A stretch of DNA of 64,000 nt from Ruania zhangjianzhongii (lineage in GTDB: Bacteria > Actinomycetota > Actinomycetes > Actinomycetales > Beutenbergiaceae): NCBI RefSeq assembly GCF_008000995.1, contig NZ_CP042828.1, positions 434,001 through 498,000 on the forward strand, written 5' to 3'. The translations under genes and the position numbers were made by a program. The notes beneath the pieces were generated by a model. The model saw only the letters and a program-made list of their open reading frames with translations. It did no database searches and was not told the origin of the DNA. Below are positions 1 through 6,918 of this stretch, piece after piece (position 1 is the first letter of the stretch; every line of letters begins with the position of its first letter).

Positions 1-1032
1 GGAGCGCTCCAGGTGAAACTGGGTCCCGATCACGCCGACGACCGCTGCCGCGACGCCCACTCTGAGTACTGCGGTCCGGATCGAGGCACCCGGTGCCAGC
101 GCATCGGTCAGCGCGGCCAGCGGCCCCGGGTGGCCGAGCGGGACCACCCCTGGTGCCATCCCCGGGGGTAGTGCGTCCGCAGGCACCTTGCCCTTGCCGC
201 GGGCGAGCGCCTGCAGCGTACGTACTTCCTCGAGTAGCGACTCCGGTGCAGGATCGCCGCGAGCGCCGGCGTGGACGGCATCGGCGAACAGTGCGTGCAG
301 CCGGCGGTTGACCGCCCGCAGCGACGCCAGCGTCTCGGTTGACCGCACCCGGGAGGGCTGTTGGTTGACCAGCACGGTCCACGCCCGGTGCAGGGCCCGG
401 GCCGCCGCATGCCGAGCGGAGGACTGCTGATCGGTGCCGAGGGCCTGAGCGTGCGCTGCCACGGCATCACCGGCTGCTAGCACCACTGTGCGCTCCGGGC
501 CGCGGGGCGTGGCGACGGCACCGATCAGGCTGAGCAGCCAGGCAAAGCCGCCACCGGCCAGCACCAGCAGACCTGCGGTCAGTGGGTCACCCGCCTGGTT
601 GAGACCACTGCTCGCCGCGGCGGTGGCGAGCAGGAACATGTAGGGGCCCGGCGGACCGATCTGGAAAGCGTTGCCGAGCCAGGTGGCAATCATCGCGATC
701 AATGCCAGGGTGATCGTCACGGCCACGCTGCCGAGCGGATAGACCGCCAAGCCCACCGTCGTCGCGGTAGCAAACCCGAGCGCGATCAGCGCGAGCTCAC
801 GGGCACGGCTCAGGTACGGCCGGCCCCCTCCGTACAAGGCGGTGAAACCACCGGTGGCGGCCACCATCCCTGCCTCGGGATGACCCAGCAGCCATCCGAC
901 CAGGATCGGTACAGCCATGCAGACTCCGGCCCGCAGCGCGAACAACCACCGGCGCGGCGGTGCGCTGCCCGGCCGGAGAAGTCCGCGAAACTGCTGACCG
1001 ACGCCCGGCGGGCCAGGGGGTGGAGTGGACAC
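1..1032 (-). CDS. FUSC-family integral membrane protein, C-terminus outside window
   Basis: The frame is open from a GTG at 1032 to the window edge, giving 344 codons. The N-terminus is Pro/Gly rich, then come about six hydrophobic segments (residues roughly 31-50, 53-62, 73-95, 98-118, 125-145, 150-170), a soluble helical stretch (about 180-290) and the start of a second hydrophobic block. This is the layout of FUSC/aromatic-acid-exporter-like proteins, which have two membrane blocks around a cytosolic domain. It starts 20 bases after the ldh stop and is read in the same direction. The substrate cannot be told. The translation was made by hand from the complement; the family call rests on topology and general resemblance. 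Confidence 0.72.
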   Translation of the reverse strand, partial: MSTPPPGPPGVGQQFRGLLRPGSAPPRRWLFALRAGVCMAVPILVGWLLGHPEAGMVAATGGFTALYGGGRPYLSRARELALIALGFATATTVGLAVYPLGSVAVTITLALIAMIATWLGNAFQIGPPGPYMFLLATAAASSGLNQAGDPLTAGLLVLAGGGFAWLLSLIGAVATPRGPERTVVLAAGDAVAAHAQALGTDQQSSARHAAARALHRAWTVLVNQQPSRVRSTETLASLRAVNRRLHALFADAVHAGARGDPAPESLLEEVRTLQALARGKGKVPADALPPGMAPGVVPLGHPGPLAALTDALAPGASIRTAVLRVGVAAAVVGVIGTQFHLERS

Positions 1033-1051
1033 GATCGGACGATACGCGCGA

Positions 1052-1987
1052 TCAGAACCCGAGGCTGCGTGCGACCGCGCGGATCTCCTCCGCACTGGCG
1101 CGCAGCCCCGCGATCTCGTGGTCGGTCATCGGCACGTGCAGCTGGCGCTCGATCCCGCTCGCACCGACGACCGACGGCATGGACAGGCAGACGTCCTCGA
1201 TGCCGAGATGGCCGTCGACCCTCGCGGATACCGGCAGCACACGGTGCTCATCACGCAGGACGGCTTCGAGGATCCGGCCTGCAGAGACGCCGATGGCGTA
1301 GTTGGTCGCCCCCTTGCCGGCGATGATCTCGTAGGCGGCGTGGACGACGTCGGAGGCCATCTGGTCACGTTCGGCCTCGTCGATCAGGTCGGTGACCGGG
1401 ATCGCTCCCGCCGTCGCGGTACTCCACAGCGGGATCTCGCTGTCCCCGTGCTCGCCCACGATGTAGGCGTGCACGTTCTGCACGGCGATCCCGCAGCGCG
1501 AGGCGATCAGGCCGCGCAGCCGCGCCGAGTCCAGCACAGTGCCCGACCCGAACAGCCGCTGCGGTGCCAGACCGGTCAGCTTCTGCGCCACGTAGGTGAT
1601 GACGTCGACCGGGTTGGTCACCATGACGATGATCGCCTCCGGAGCAACCTCCACCAGCTGCGGCATCAGCGTCCGCATCAGCGCCGTGGTCGAGGCTGCG
1701 AGGTCCACCCGGGTCTGGCCGGGCTGCTGCTTTGCACCCGCCGTGACCGCGATGACGTCGGCGCCGGCGCAGACTCCGATGTCGTCAGAACCCTCGACGT
1801 GCGCCGCCGGGACGAACTGTAGCCCCTGGCGCAGGTCCAGCGCCTCCGCGCGCACCTTGGTGGCATTGACGTCATACAGCGCGACCGATCGCGCCAGGCC
1901 GCGGATCAGGGCGGCGTAGGCGAGCGTCGAGCCGACCGAGCCGGCCCCGACGATCGCGAGCTTCGTTCCCGTGCTGCTCTCGATCAC
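1052..1987 (-). CDS. ldh: L-lactate dehydrogenase
   Basis: NAD-dependent L-lactate dehydrogenase (pyruvate + NADH to L-lactate), cytosolic, 311 residues, normal family length. Visible: Rossmann GxGxxG at 14-19, the NAD-binding acidic residue D39, substrate loop 84-93 with Gln (GAKQQPGQTR), which favours lactate over malate dehydrogenase, N125-P126, the D153..R156 pair and catalytic H180 in GEHGDSE. The start is GTG at 1987. It precedes the FUSC gene by 20 bases and is separated from the upstream phosphodiesterase gene by two strong hairpins, so it probably has its own promoter. No sign of damage. Confidence 0.95.
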   Translation of the reverse strand: MIESSTGTKLAIVGAGSVGSTLAYAALIRGLARSVALYDVNATKVRAEALDLRQGLQFVPAAHVEGSDDIGVCAGADVIAVTAGAKQQPGQTRVDLAASTTALMRTLMPQLVEVAPEAIIVMVTNPVDVITYVAQKLTGLAPQRLFGSGTVLDSARLRGLIASRCGIAVQNVHAYIVGEHGDSEIPLWSTATAGAIPVTDLIDEAERDQMASDVVHAAYEIIAGKGATNYAIGVSAGRILEAVLRDEHRVLPVSARVDGHLGIEDVCLSMPSVVGASGIERQLHVPMTDHEIAGLRASAEEIRAVARSLGF

Positions 1988-2022
1988 CCGTCCATGCTGT
2001 CAGGCGTGGCGTGATCTGTCCG

Positions 2023-2065
2023 GTCAGACTGAGCGGGCGGCGTCCTGGCACCCGCTCAGTCTGAC
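2023..2065. repeat. Perfect 15-bp inverted repeat upstream of ldh
   Basis: GTCAGACTGAGCGGG at 2023-2037 is the exact reverse complement of 2051-2065, with a 13-base spacer. It lies 36 bases before the ldh start and just beyond the hairpin at 2066-2127. It may be a second terminator stem for the phosphodiesterase operon or an operator for ldh; the sequence does not decide. Confidence 0.7.
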
Positions 2066-2127
2066 GGAGGCACCTTCCGGGATCGGAGCCAAGGTAGAAC
2101 CTGGCTCCGATCCCGGAGGTTGCCTCC
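2066..2127 (-). terminator. Strong 26-bp hairpin, terminator of the Ugp-like operon
   Basis: Arms 2066-2091 and 2102-2127 pair at 24 of 26 positions around a 10-base loop; the inner 15 pairs are perfect. It lies 47 bases after the phosphodiesterase stop in the direction of transcription. The arms contain GATCGGAG and CTCCGATC, the core shared with the hairpins at 44382-44448 and 45375-45430. There is no U tract, which is usual in high-GC actinobacteria. Confidence 0.7.
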
Positions 2128-2173
2128 GATAGGGGCCGACGGCGGTGATCCGGCCGTGAGCTGGCGCGCGGGG

Positions 2174-3082
2174 CTACACCACGGCCGGGGCCGGCCGCGG
2201 CACGCCCGTCGTCGCGGTCAGCCAGCCGGCGAGCCGGTCCGGACGGTCGGTGATGATCCCGTCCACGCCCCAGGCCAGTGCCTGCGCCCACTGCTCCGGC
2301 TCGTTCAGCGTCCAGACGAACACCTGCATCCCAGCCGCGTGGATCTCATCTACCACCTCCGGGTGGCGGGCGATCAGATCGTAGCGCGGGTTGCACGCGA
2401 ACGCCCCCACCTCGGTGCTCAGCGGCAGCATCACGCTGTCCGGGGCCACATGACTGCCCACCAGCAGTCCGAGGCGCACGCCTGAGTCCGTGGCGCGCAG
2501 CGACCGGATCGTCTGCGGCCAGAACGTCTGCACCACGGTGCGGTCACTCATGCCTGCGGCGGCCAGAGTGCTCAACACTCCGGCGGCCTGCGCCTCGGTG
2601 TAGTCGCCTTTCAGCTCGAGCAGCAGGTCGGTGCCCGGGTGGTCGGCAAGAAACTCCGCCACGTCCGCCAGCAGCGGCACGCCCGTTCCGGCAAACACGG
2701 ACGAGAACGGGGTGCCGGCGTCCAGCCGTGCCAGCTCGGTCGCGCTCATCCGGCTCACTTCCCCGGCCGCGGTGGTGGTCCGGTCCACAGTGGCGTCGTG
2801 GATCACCACCCCGATCCCTTCCTGAGTCAGGCGGAGGTCCACCTCCACCAGGTCGGCCCCGGCGCGCCAAGCGCCCTCCACGGCCGGCATGGTGTTGCCC
2901 GGGGCTACCGAGGCGTTGCCCCGGTGTGCGATCACGAGCAGGCCGGGCTCCGCCGTCGTGCTGGGGGCGGGCTCCCCGCCGGGGGCGGGCACCGCCGAAG
3001 CGGCACCCGCCCCTGAAGCGGCACCCGCCCCTGAAGCGGCATCCGCCCCTGAAGCGGCACCCGCTACCCCGTCCCCACTCAC
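2174..3082 (-). CDS. Glycerophosphodiester phosphodiesterase family protein with altered PENT motif
   Basis: GDPD-family TIM barrel, expected to hydrolyse glycerophosphodiesters to sn-glycerol-3-phosphate and an alcohol. The GTG at 3082 overlaps the stop of the upstream binding-protein gene (GTGA), giving 302 residues. Residues 1-47 are a low-complexity Ala/Gly/Ser/Pro leader coded by 18-bp repeats; the GDPD domain begins near 48 with HRG at 53-55, E80-x-D82 and HD at 95-96. The usual PENT metal-ligand motif reads PGNT (61-64), so the Glu is Gly. Either the enzyme uses a different ligand or it is impaired. Clustering with a UgpB/A/E-like importer mirrors ugpQ next to ugp genes and suggests import of glycerophosphodiesters followed by intracellular cleavage. 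Confidence 0.88.
   Translation of the reverse strand: MSGDGVAGAASGADAASGAGAASGAGAASAVPAPGGEPAPSTTAEPGLLVIAHRGNASVAPGNTMPAVEGAWRAGADLVEVDLRLTQEGIGVVIHDATVDRTTTAAGEVSRMSATELARLDAGTPFSSVFAGTGVPLLADVAEFLADHPGTDLLLELKGDYTEAQAAGVLSTLAAAGMSDRTVVQTFWPQTIRSLRATDSGVRLGLLVGSHVAPDSVMLPLSTEVGAFACNPRYDLIARHPEVVDEIHAAGMQVFVWTLNEPEQWAQALAWGVDGIITDRPDRLAGWLTATTGVPRPAPAVV
2997..3068. repeat. 18-bp tandem repeat, 4 units
   Basis: Four tandem 18-base units begin at 2997, 3015, 3033 and 3051. The first two are identical, the third has one substitution and the fourth diverges at its last bases. 18 is a multiple of three, so copy-number change keeps frame. The repeats code for the Ala/Gly/Ser-rich leader of the phosphodiesterase, just inside its start. 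Confidence 0.92.
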
Positions 3083-4473
3083 AGGTACGGCTCGACGTTG
3101 TCCTCGTAGGCACGGTCGAGCTGGGTGGTCACCTGCGGGAACACGTCCTCCGGGGTGCCGCCACCGAGCACCAGCTCCTCGATGCCGTCGGTGATGATCT
3201 GGTCCCCGCCGGGGGTGAACACGCGCACCCAGTCCTGCACCCGGGTCTTCTGCTGCAGCTGGTCCACCGAGGTGCGGAACTGCGGCGTCTCCTCGTACAC
3301 GGAAGCCATCGTCTCGCCCTCGATCGCCGAGGTGCGGACCGGCATGTAGCCGGTCTCTTGGGAGAAGACCGCGGTGTTCTCGGTCTCGGTGAGGAACTTC
3401 AGGAACATCGCCGCGGCCAGCTGCTGCTCCGGGGAGCGCGAGGACGGGATGGCCAGGCCGGTGCCGCCGGTGGGCACGTTCGGCACATCCTCCGGACCGT
3501 TCGGCAGGAACGAGGTGCCCACCTCGAAGTCGGCGGCCTCCAGGTGTCCGGTCAGCGACCCGGTGGAGCCGATCAGCGAGGCGAAGATCTCGGTCTGGAA
3601 GTCGGCGTTGGTGTCCGAGCCGAACCCGGCGAAGGCGTTGTCGCCGTTGTACATCTCGACCACGAAGTTCCCGGCGGCGATCGCTTCCTCGGTGTCCAGC
3701 GTGACGGTCCAGTCGTCGCTCATCGCGCCGCCCTGGCCCCAGATCACGTTGGAGAACCACCAGCCGGACCAGGACGGGCCGATGCTCAGCGCGAGCGCCG
3801 CGCCGTCGCCGGGCACCTGCTCCTTCAGCGCCGGTGCCCACTCCTGGAGCTCGTCCCAGGTCTCCGGGCCGCGGTCCGGCAGCCCGGCGGCGGACCAGAT
3901 GTCCCGGTTGTAGTAGAACAGCGGCGTCGAGCGGGCGTAGGGCGCCGCGTAGTGCTTGCCCTCGTACTCGTAGTCGCTGAACAGGGTCTCCACGTAGTCG
4001 CCCGTGTCCACACCGAGGTGCTCGAACACGCTGTCGATCGCCATGATCTGGCCGTTCACGAAGTACCGGAACCACCACACGTCCGAGGCGATCACCAGGT
4101 CCGGGATCTCGTCCGTGCCGGACGCCGCCTGGAACCGCTGGGCGATCTCGTCATAGCCCGCGCCGGCGGTCACGTGGTTGATCGTGATCTCCGGGTACTC
4201 CTCGTTGAACGCCTCGATGTAGGAGGCCTCCAGGTCCTTGGTGTTGCCCGGGTGGTTGGACCACCAGGTGATCTCCGAGGCAGGCTCGATGCTGGCCCAG
4301 TCGATCTCGTCGGCGGGGTCCTCCTCCTCGCCACCACCGCCGCCGAGGGAGGGGCCGCAGGCGGCCAGCATGCCCGCGGCGGCACCGGCGCCGGTGAACT
4401 GCAGTAGCTGGCGTCGGGTGGGGCGGGCGAGCCGGCGGCTCGGGACGGTGAGGCGGTTACGCGATGAGGACAT
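3079..4473 (-). CDS. UgpB-like ABC transporter substrate-binding lipoprotein
   Basis: Family 1 extracellular solute-binding protein, 464 residues. The N-terminus has a twin-arginine pair (R20-R21, RRQLLQF), a hydrophobic stretch and a lipobox LAAC with Cys39, so it should be a Tat-exported lipoprotein. The body has the family motifs STPLFYYNRD, PETWDEL and GYMPVR, which recall UgpB (glycerol-3-phosphate/glycerophosphodiester binding). ATG at 4473 is preceded by AAGGAG. It follows two permease genes with a 35-base gap and overlaps the phosphodiesterase by 4 bases. The ligand is inferred from the neighbour; an ordinary sugar ligand is the alternative. No ATPase gene is nearby. Confidence 0.88.
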   Translation of the reverse strand: MSSSRNRLTVPSRRLARPTRRQLLQFTGAGAAAGMLAACGPSLGGGGGEEEDPADEIDWASIEPASEITWWSNHPGNTKDLEASYIEAFNEEYPEITINHVTAGAGYDEIAQRFQAASGTDEIPDLVIASDVWWFRYFVNGQIMAIDSVFEHLGVDTGDYVETLFSDYEYEGKHYAAPYARSTPLFYYNRDIWSAAGLPDRGPETWDELQEWAPALKEQVPGDGAALALSIGPSWSGWWFSNVIWGQGGAMSDDWTVTLDTEEAIAAGNFVVEMYNGDNAFAGFGSDTNADFQTEIFASLIGSTGSLTGHLEAADFEVGTSFLPNGPEDVPNVPTGGTGLAIPSSRSPEQQLAAAMFLKFLTETENTAVFSQETGYMPVRTSAIEGETMASVYEETPQFRTSVDQLQQKTRVQDWVRVFTPGGDQIITDGIEELVLGGGTPEDVFPQVTTQLDRAYEDNVEPYL

Positions 4474-4508
4474 GGTCGTCTCCTTGGGGGTGATGAGGCG
4501 GGGGTCGG

Positions 4509-5411
4509 TCAGCCGGTCACAGCACCGGCGGTGAGTCCGGCGACCAGCCGGCGTTGCAGGATGAGGAAGATGAGCAGCATCGGCAGGGTGACCACCACAG
4601 TGGCGGCCATCAGCACACCCCAGGCCTGCATGCCGTCCAGGCTCTGCAGCAGGGTCAGCCCGACCGGCAGGGTCATCGTGTCGGTGTTGTCGGTGACCAG
4701 CATCGGCCACAGGTAGTCGTTCCACTCGTTCACCAGCGAGATCAGCCCGACTGCCGCGATCGTGGGCACCGACATCGGCACCACGAACTTCCACAGCCGG
4801 CGCCAGTGGTTAGCACCGTCCACCTGCGCCGCCTCGAGGACGGAGATCGGCAGGGAGAGGAAGTGCTGGCGGAACAGGAACGTGCCGAACGCGCTGGCCA
4901 GCCCGGGCACCAGGATGCCTTGGTAGGTGTTCAGCCAGCCGAGGTTAGCGATCAGCTCGTAGTTCGGGATGATGGTGATCTGGCCCGGGATGAGCAGGGC
5001 GAACAGCACCACCACGAACACGGCCTTGCGGAACGGCACGTCGATGAACACCACGGCGTAGGCGCAGCACAGGCCGAGGAAAACCTTCAGCCCGGCACCG
5101 GCGATGGTGATGCCCACACTGTTCAGGAACATCCGCCCGATCGGGATGCTGGTGGCCACCTGGTCATAGTTGAAGAAGGCGAACTGGTCGGGCAGCCACT
5201 GCAACGGCATCGAGTAGATCTCGCCGTTGTCCTTGAAGCTGGCCAGGAACATCCAGATCAGCGGAACGGACATCACCAGGATCGCGGCGATCATGGTCAG
5301 GTACAGCCCGGCGTCCAGATGTGCACGGAACGGCCGACGGCGTTTGTTCGGTGTGGTCTGGCCGGGTGGGTCGGTCTGTGCTGCTTGGGTGCGCTGCGCG
5401 GTGGTGGTCAT
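4509..5411 (-). CDS. Carbohydrate ABC transporter permease (MalG/UgpE type)
   Basis: Inner permease of a CUT1 ABC importer, 300 residues, about six membrane helices, after a Gln/Thr/Pro-rich cytosolic N-terminus. The EAA loop for ATPase docking is visible as EAAQVDGANHWRRLWKFVVP. ATG at 5411 overlaps the stop of the preceding permease gene by 4 bases (ATGA), which fixes the start, although the frame stays open further upstream. It works with the 5408-6313 permease and the 3079-4473 lipoprotein. Confidence 0.93.
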   Translation of the reverse strand: MTTTAQRTQAAQTDPPGQTTPNKRRRPFRAHLDAGLYLTMIAAILVMSVPLIWMFLASFKDNGEIYSMPLQWLPDQFAFFNYDQVATSIPIGRMFLNSVGITIAGAGLKVFLGLCCAYAVVFIDVPFRKAVFVVVLFALLIPGQITIIPNYELIANLGWLNTYQGILVPGLASAFGTFLFRQHFLSLPISVLEAAQVDGANHWRRLWKFVVPMSVPTIAAVGLISLVNEWNDYLWPMLVTDNTDTMTLPVGLTLLQSLDGMQAWGVLMAATVVVTLPMLLIFLILQRRLVAGLTAGAVTG

Positions 5412-6313
5412 GCGTAGTGCACCTTCTTCTCCATGTACTTGAGCTGCACGGCGGTGATCACCAGCAGGATGATGAACAGGATCGTGGCCGAGGCCGAGGC
5501 GTATCCGGCGCGGCCGGTCTGGAAGCCCTCGATGTAGATCTGGTACATCAGGGTGGTGGTCGATCCCAGCGGTCCACCGTCGGTCATCGCCTTGATCAGG
5601 TCGAAGGACTGCAGCGAGGACAGGATCGTGGTGATCAGCAGGAAGAAGGTCACCGGACCGAGCAGCGGCAGCACGATCGAGCCGAAGGTGCGCACCTTGG
5701 TAGCACCGTCCAGGGAGGCGGCATCGCGCAGGTCCTGCGGGATCCCCTGCAGTCCGGCCAGGTAGATCAGCGCGACGTACCCGATGTGTTTCCACAGGTA
5801 CACGATGATGATCATGATCAGCGCCCAGGGGGAGGTGGTGTACCACTGCGGGGAGTCCAGGCCGATCGCGCCGAGCAAGGTGGACAGCAGGCCGTACCGG
5901 GGGTCGAAGATGTACAGCCAGAGCATGCCGACGGCGATCCCGGACAGGACGTACGGCGCGAACACCACGGTGCGGGCCACACCGCGGCCCCAGAGCTTGC
6001 GGTTCAGCAGCAACGCCATCGCCAGCCCGAGTACCAGCGCCCCACCCACAGTGGCGACGGCGAAGATCGCCGTGGTGCCCATGATCTGTGGGGTGTCCGG
6101 GTCGGTGAACCAGCGGATGTAGTTCTGCAGGCCGACGAACCGGGCCACCGAGGAGCCCATGTTCCACTGCAGCAGCGAGTAGTAGAAGCTCAGCAGCAGC
6201 GGCCGGTAGACGAACACCAGCAGCAGTACCACGTTCGGTCCGGCGAGCAGGGCGAAGATGCCCAAGTTGCGCAGGCGGCGGCGATTGATCAGGGCCCGGC
6301 GGTCCTTGGGCAT
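5408..6313 (-). CDS. Carbohydrate ABC transporter permease (MalF/UgpA type)
   Basis: First gene of the Ugp-like operon: 301 residues if ATG at 6313 is used, about six membrane helices, EAA-loop equivalent RDAASLDGATKVRTFGSIVLP. The frame is open upstream and a GTG at 6361 would add 16 residues; neither start has a strong Shine-Dalgarno sequence, so the start is uncertain. The next permease overlaps by 4 bases. Together they should form the membrane heterodimer for a glycerophosphodiester or sugar importer. Confidence 0.9.
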   Translation of the reverse strand: MPKDRRALINRRRLRNLGIFALLAGPNVVLLLVFVYRPLLLSFYYSLLQWNMGSSVARFVGLQNYIRWFTDPDTPQIMGTTAIFAVATVGGALVLGLAMALLLNRKLWGRGVARTVVFAPYVLSGIAVGMLWLYIFDPRYGLLSTLLGAIGLDSPQWYTTSPWALIMIIIVYLWKHIGYVALIYLAGLQGIPQDLRDAASLDGATKVRTFGSIVLPLLGPVTFFLLITTILSSLQSFDLIKAMTDGGPLGSTTTLMYQIYIEGFQTGRAGYASASATILFIILLVITAVQLKYMEKKVHYA

Positions 6314-6528
6314 GCCCGTGTTCCGGGCGGCCTTCGGTGCCGTCGGCGCTTGCGCCGTCACCGGCGGCACCGCGCCACAGTGGGCGTCACGGCTAACAGT
6401 CGTGGAAACACAGTCTCTCCCTCGGGACCAGCATCTCGAACGGCACCACTGCGGCGCGTCCGTCTCGCGCCGGACCGCACCGTAGCGGACCAGTGGCTGA
6501 CGGCGATCCAGCGCGATGAGGTCCACAA

Positions 6529-6556
6529 CGTATACAAGCCGCAGCCGGTATAGCAA
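6529..6556 (-). promoter_or_regulatory. Candidate sigma-70-type promoter for the Ugp-like operon
   Basis: Reading the minus strand, TTGCTA (6556-6551) and TATACG (6534-6529) are separated by 16 bases, in an AT-richer patch. That would leave a leader of about 160-220 bases before the first permease. Pattern match only. Confidence 0.35.
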
Positions 6557-6827
6557 TAGCCAACATCGTCCGAACGAACGGTGAAAACTAGTAACTCGGG
6601 GTCGGCCACCCGGACATTTATGGCGTGTTCTTCGCATCGGCCGGCCGATCCTGGCTCAGACCGGTGGCCCGATGCTGAGCAAACGTGCTCTCATCCGCTC
6701 GTTCGTTGAGCAATTGTGCTGCGCTGTCGGTCACGGTAGCGGCGGTGAACGACGGTCACCATGGATGATCGGGCTACCATACTTGGACTATTCCAGCGTT
6801 GGCACACGGCCAGCGCCGCGACCCTTC

Positions 6828-6869
6828 TCTGGTGCGCCAGGAACGCCTGCTCTGGTGCGCCAGGAACGC
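6828..6869. repeat. 19-bp direct repeat, two copies
   Basis: TCTGGTGCGCCAGGAACGC occurs exactly at 6828-6846 and 6851-6869, 23 bases apart. Each copy contains the short palindrome TGGTGCGCCA. The second copy merges into the hairpin at 6846-6893. Origin unknown; too few copies for a CRISPR. Confidence 0.85.
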
Positions 6870-6893
6870 GTTTTCTGGCCACACCAGAGCAGG
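6846..6893 (-). terminator. Hairpin downstream of the FAD oxidoreductase gene
   Basis: CCTGCTCTGGTG at 6846-6857 is the reverse complement of 6882-6893, with a second small stem TCTGG/CCAGA inside (6874-6888). It starts 25 bases after the oxidoreductase stop, in the position of a terminator. Confidence 0.55.
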
Positions 6894-6918
6894 CTCGGGG
6901 ACACGGGGACGGGCGAGG

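Larger units (their letters stand above)
6314..6918. other. Non-coding region between the Ugp-like operon and the FAD oxidoreductase gene
   Basis: About 600 bases with no gene I can support. It holds a candidate minus-strand promoter (6529-6556) for the Ugp-like operon and, at 6828-6893, repeats and a hairpin ending the oxidoreductase operon. Base composition falls in 6500-6760 (AT-rich patches), as expected for a promoter region. Short open frames here lack ribosome-binding sites and recognisable motifs. Confidence 0.6.

Noticed and set aside
2997-3068. CRISPR array
   Set aside because: Units are directly adjacent with no spacers and lie inside a coding sequence.
2278-4407. Long plus-strand open frame of about 700 codons opposite the binding-protein and phosphodiesterase genes
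   Set aside because: Arg/Gly/Val/His-rich translation without motifs, antiparallel to clear genes; a typical shadow of high-GC third-position bias.
6828-6869. CRISPR or attachment site
   Set aside because: Only two copies 4 bases apart, no cas, integrase or tRNA nearby.
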